Notes under the pieces: model-generated
What the model saw: the letters and a program-made list of their open reading frames with translations, nothing else
Told to the model about the DNA's origin: nothing
Databases searched by the model: none
Part shown: one piece after another, positions 61,077-64,000 of the stretch
Layout of the letters: every line of letters begins with the position of its first letter
How positions within the stretch are numbered: position 1 is the stretch's first letter
Translations under genes and position numbers: made by a program
Assembly (NCBI GenBank): GCA_023055425.1
Contig: JALGPY010000001.1
Coordinates: 117,285,057-117,349,056 of the forward strand
Source: Linanthus parryae
Taxonomy: Eukaryota; Streptophyta; Magnoliopsida; Ericales; Polemoniaceae
Direction of reading: 5' to 3'
Length of the DNA stretch: 64,000 bases

Positions 61077-62862
61077 ATGGCCAGAACAAACGCAACTAAA
61101 TCTGTGAAATAGGCTGAAGAAATTCCTGATCTTCCTAAATCGTTGTGGAAGAAAGCTCCTTATCTGGGTGGTGAAGACAACTATCATGCCAGTGTCAAGC
61201 TAAAGAGACTGCATGAACCTGTTTCTAAAGACCTGTTATTGCTAACCCCTCCACCTAGTCGAGAAGAGCTAGATTTAATTGATGCCAAGGACGCACTCAG
61301 GTTGGGTCTTGAAACTGGATTCTATCCACGTACTTAGATCTTGAACCAGACTTTCGTGAACAAGCTGGACTTAATGAATGAGTGGACTGACCATGTATTG
61401 ACTTATCATGCCGTGAATCCGACCCAAGATGGGGTCTTTTACGCCATCAGAGCTACAAAGGGTGCTGCTGTGAAACTAGATCAAACCATGCTTCTGAATC
61501 TCTTTTCCAGGTACTCACCAATAACCCATACCTTCCATTTTGCTGAGTTTGAAGCAGCCCCCACCTTGGAGGACGTGCACATGCTGTATGACCTTCCACC
61601 CATGGGCGAGGTCGATCCCTTTGCTGCACTCGAAACTGATGAAGAGCTTGCTCTATACAAATGGTCGAATGCATAGCGGAGGTGAAGAAGATTTCTACTC
61701 GTTGGACGTCTACAAAACCCCTTCCAACATTTCAATTAATCGACACATCTGCGAAGAATACTTGGAGCAAAAGGGTGCAGTACTTCTTCCGTGATTATGA
61801 AAACAGCAAGATCACTAAAGAGCTACTGAGCAAGGACCCCAAGGCGGATAATTACAAAGAAGGCAAAGGATACAACTGAACTTTGTGCGGTTTCCTTTGC
61901 ATTTGGCTTTCACGGTACTTGATCGATGGTCATCCTCACGATGGGGTCTTTTATCAAGTTTTGCCTATTGCTGTTCGCCTACCCTTAGGCCAGAACATCG
62001 CACTCAGGCCTCTATTGTTGGGAACTCTCTACCATCAATTAGACCAGCTTGTGGCTGCAGTGGAGGATTCGCGTGGGCGACTTGATGTTATGTCCTGTGT
62101 TAACATTTCATTCCTCACCATGTGGGTTTTTGAAAGGTGGCCTTCCTATGCCCCTACCCCTTCAAGATCCAGATCGTGGAATGTTCCTGGTGCTCAAAAC
62201 ACGCTTTGGTGTGGGAGAGCTTCACGGTGGTATAGAACGAAGGATCCCAAGTGTGCATGGAGTTTGATCTGCGATGATCGAACCAAATTCGTTGCCAGGC
62301 CTTATGCTACTCGCATTTAAGAGGTGCAATTCTACTCGCGTTTGTACTCGTCTGAAGGTGGCCCCAACTCCAAGGACGACCTCATCAAAGGACCTAGCTA
62401 TTTCAGGGAGTTCGTCTGATGTGCTTGAGAGGCTCATTGCCTGCTCTTGCTGAGCATATCACTGAGATATCGCCCAAGTATGAGCGTATAACAGTTGACG
62501 TTGATCCCACTCGCGTATGCCCCCAGCTGGGCTATGACATAGTGGCACCTTCCCTCTGGCCTAATTCAGTGCGTAGAGGTTGCTACAAGCGACTGCTAAC
62601 ATCAAGGTGTAAGTCTGCTCTGCTTGCTAGTCTGCCTTTCGATCAACCTTCAGGGAAGCACGAGGGTCGCCCTACCAAAAGTTGGATCTCTTTCTGGAAT
62701 ACTCAGCAGGCAAGGTTTGCAAAATCTGCTTCTCCGCGCATCAGCAGGGCTCCCTCTATTAGAAGGAATTCCTTCCCATTTCGTCAAATGTGCAGTTTGA
62801 ACGCCTCTGCCTACGGGTTTTATTCCTTGTTGGACAAGGAAATCACATGTGTGCTAACTTGA
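61077..62862 (+). pseudogene. Plant mobile domain (PMD) protein, broken
   Basis: Starts MARTNATKSVK, TAG at 61110-61112, then LWKKAPYLGGEDNYHASVKL. A second stop lies at 61335. The PMD core follows: LMNEWTDHVLTYHAVNP, FHFAEFEAAPTLEDVHMLYD and LPPMGEVDPFAAL (to 61676). After a frameshift it continues near 61685 (TSAKNTWSKRVQYFF), a stop at 61877, then LCIWLSRYLIDGHPHDGVFY and ALRPLLLGTLYHQLDQL. After another break comes ERITVDVDPTRVCPQLGYDI (62419-62862). PMD proteins are transposon-derived and occur in MULEs and as extra frames in some Ty3/gypsy elements. This copy is antisense to the LTR proposed at 59555-60252. Not functional as it stands. Confidence 0.75.
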
Positions 62863-63382
62863 TCCTCTCTGAGAAGGTGGCCGCTGTTAAAGAAGGACTT
62901 CAAAGCATGATTGAGTACAGTGAATCCTTTTCTAAGATAAATAACACTTCCTTGTCTTTCTTGAAATGCATCTTTTTGGAGTGCGGTGTCTTAAAATTTC
63001 CTCTTTTTAGTGTTGCTTGAGGAGGTTTGCATCTAGAGACCGCAGTACTGCGCTGGTCAATGCTCTCCTTCATGCGAAGAGAAGCAAAAAGGCCATCTCT
63101 TTGACTATGAAAATGGATTCTAAAGTGGAGACTATGCTGCGCCAGGAGGTGGATGTATTCGTCCGCTCTCTGATAAGCGAGAGTGCTGAAGCGGACGCAG
63201 ATTTTGCTCCAAGGGCTAAAAGGCAAAAGCAAAAGTCAATTGTGATTTCTTCGCTGCCTGGGGAAACTCCAGCTTCGCCGCCCACGGAGGCTCCTGCTCT
63301 CAAAGGCAAAGGTAAGGGTCACCTGCACAGCAAGTCTCGAAAGGAAACTGTAGTTCAAGAATTTGTCCCATACGATCAGGAG

Positions 63383-63667
63383 GAAGAAGAAGAAGAAGAA
63401 GAAGAAGAAGAAGAAGAAGAAGAAGAAGAAGAAGAAGAAGAAGAAGAAGAAGAAGAAGAAGAAGAAGAAGAAGAAGAAGAAGAAGAAGAAGAAGAAGAAG
63501 AAGAAGAAGAAGAAGAAGAAGAAGAAGAAGAAGAAGAAGAAGAAGAAGAAGAAGAAGAAGAAGAAGAAGAAGAAGAAGAAGAAGAAGAAGAAGAAGAAGA
63601 AGAAGAAGAAGAAGAAGAAGAAGAAGAAGAAGAAGAAGAAGAAGAAGAAGAAGAAGAAGAAGAAGAA
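63383..63667 (+). repeat. (GAA)95 trinucleotide repeat
   Basis: 285 bases of pure GAA, preceded by one GAG. Coding for glutamate in the PMD frame. Expanded GAA repeats tend to be unstable and to form triplex DNA. Confidence 0.95.
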
Positions 63668-63701
63668 AGAGAAGAAGAAGGAAGGCAAGAAAGTTCAGAA
63701 G

Positions 63702-63777
63702 GTAATTGAATGAACTTATTTTCCTTCAACCAAAATTTTCAACAATAATTTTGTTAAAACAAATTCTCTCTTAGCAG
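63702..63777 (+). other. Putative 76-bp intron
   Basis: gtaattg donor and ttcTctcttagcag acceptor with an A/T-rich interior. Removal keeps the glutamate frame and opens 65 more codons. Confidence 0.55.
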
Positions 63778-64000
63778 ATGATGATGCTGAGACCATCAGT
63801 GGCCTTTTGGCCAAGGAACGCGAACGAACAAAGGCCTCCTGCCCAAATGCGTCGAGTGAACCCATAGATACGGCCATAATTGAGGAGTCCAAGAGGATGG
63901 TTGCTGAGGCAGAAGAGAGAAGAAGGAAACGCGAGGAGGAGGATGTGGAAACGGTTAAAAGGAGGAGTCTGTAAGAGCAACATGCTGGCAGTATGAGTGT

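Larger units (their letters stand above)
63017..63974 (+). pseudogene. PMD protein C-terminal exons with poly-Glu
   Basis: A frame from about 63017 reads SLTMKMDSKVETMLRQEVDV, a basic KRQKQK stretch, then 96 glutamates, and SSE at an exon end (63701). A GT..AG intron at 63702-63777 (76 bp) rejoins the same frame as D-D-D-A-E-T-I-S-G-L-L-A-K, ending with a coiled-coil-like EEERRRK/EEEDVETV region and TAA at 63972-63974. That the glutamate frame is kept across the intron supports it as the real frame, rather than the lysine or serine frames. The upstream join to 62862 is not resolved. Confidence 0.6.

Noticed and set aside
63236..63729. Poly-Phe, poly-Lys and poly-Ser frames
   Set aside because: They are the other frames of the GAA repeat; only the glutamate frame continues across a plausible intron.

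Overview
The window is nuclear DNA of a flowering plant, probably a eudicot. The grounds are the spliced serine carboxypeptidase-like gene, the plant-type L1 LINEs with an RNase H tail, Athila/Tat- and copia-type LTR retrotransposons, hAT and Stowaway MITEs, and AT-rich intergenic DNA. No bacterial operons, CRISPR arrays, rRNA or tRNA genes were seen. About 80% of the window is mobile-element sequence, much of it nested. Only two ordinary host genes can be supported.

Layout: (1) 1-9374, an Athila-like Ty3/gypsy element with a broken gag-protease and no reverse transcriptase or integrase. Its visible LTR portions differ at one base in 764, so it is very young and must have been moved in trans. 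It sits inside (2) an old plus-strand copia element (family A), whose remaining interior and 3' LTR occupy 9375-14093. (3) 14271-20975 holds remnants of a second copia family (B) in head-to-head inverted orientation. They are interrupted by a hAT element (14421-16990, itself carrying another TIR element with a TATCA satellite and an exon-like host fragment) and by a family-A solo LTR with a perfect 5-bp duplication (19480-20884). (4) 22456-33755 is a minus-strand copia element (family C) whose 5' LTR is split by a full-length L1-type LINE (27282-33520) with a 14-bp target duplication, a 35-A tail, and ORF1 and ORF2 overlapping by 7 nt.

(5) 33756-39984 is the gene island. It has a DUF538 gene with a one-base frameshift (plus strand) facing an apparently intact 10-exon serine carboxypeptidase-like gene (minus strand, 34661-39415). 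A 934-bp hAT MITE lies in intron 8 of the latter and a 170-bp Stowaway MITE lies 400 bp upstream of its start codon. (6) 40262-53960 is an older, 5'-truncated LINE cut by a MITE and by a complete minus-strand family-A copia element (44509-52861, TSD gatgt). (7) 53961-59554 is low-feature intergenic DNA with one clean 280-bp hAT MITE and two short tandem repeats. (8) 59555-64000 looks like the 3' end of a minus-strand LTR element (LTR plus polypurine tract) with a plant-mobile-domain reading frame running antisense to it and carrying a 96-residue glutamate tract.

The LTR and LINE parts act only in transposition. The host genes are independent of each other: the peptidase is a secreted or vacuolar hydrolase, and the DUF538 product is a small protein of unknown biochemical role. 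The points of most interest are the young but pol-less Athila-type element with its palindrome cluster, the antisense PMD frame, and the captured gene-like fragments inside transposons.
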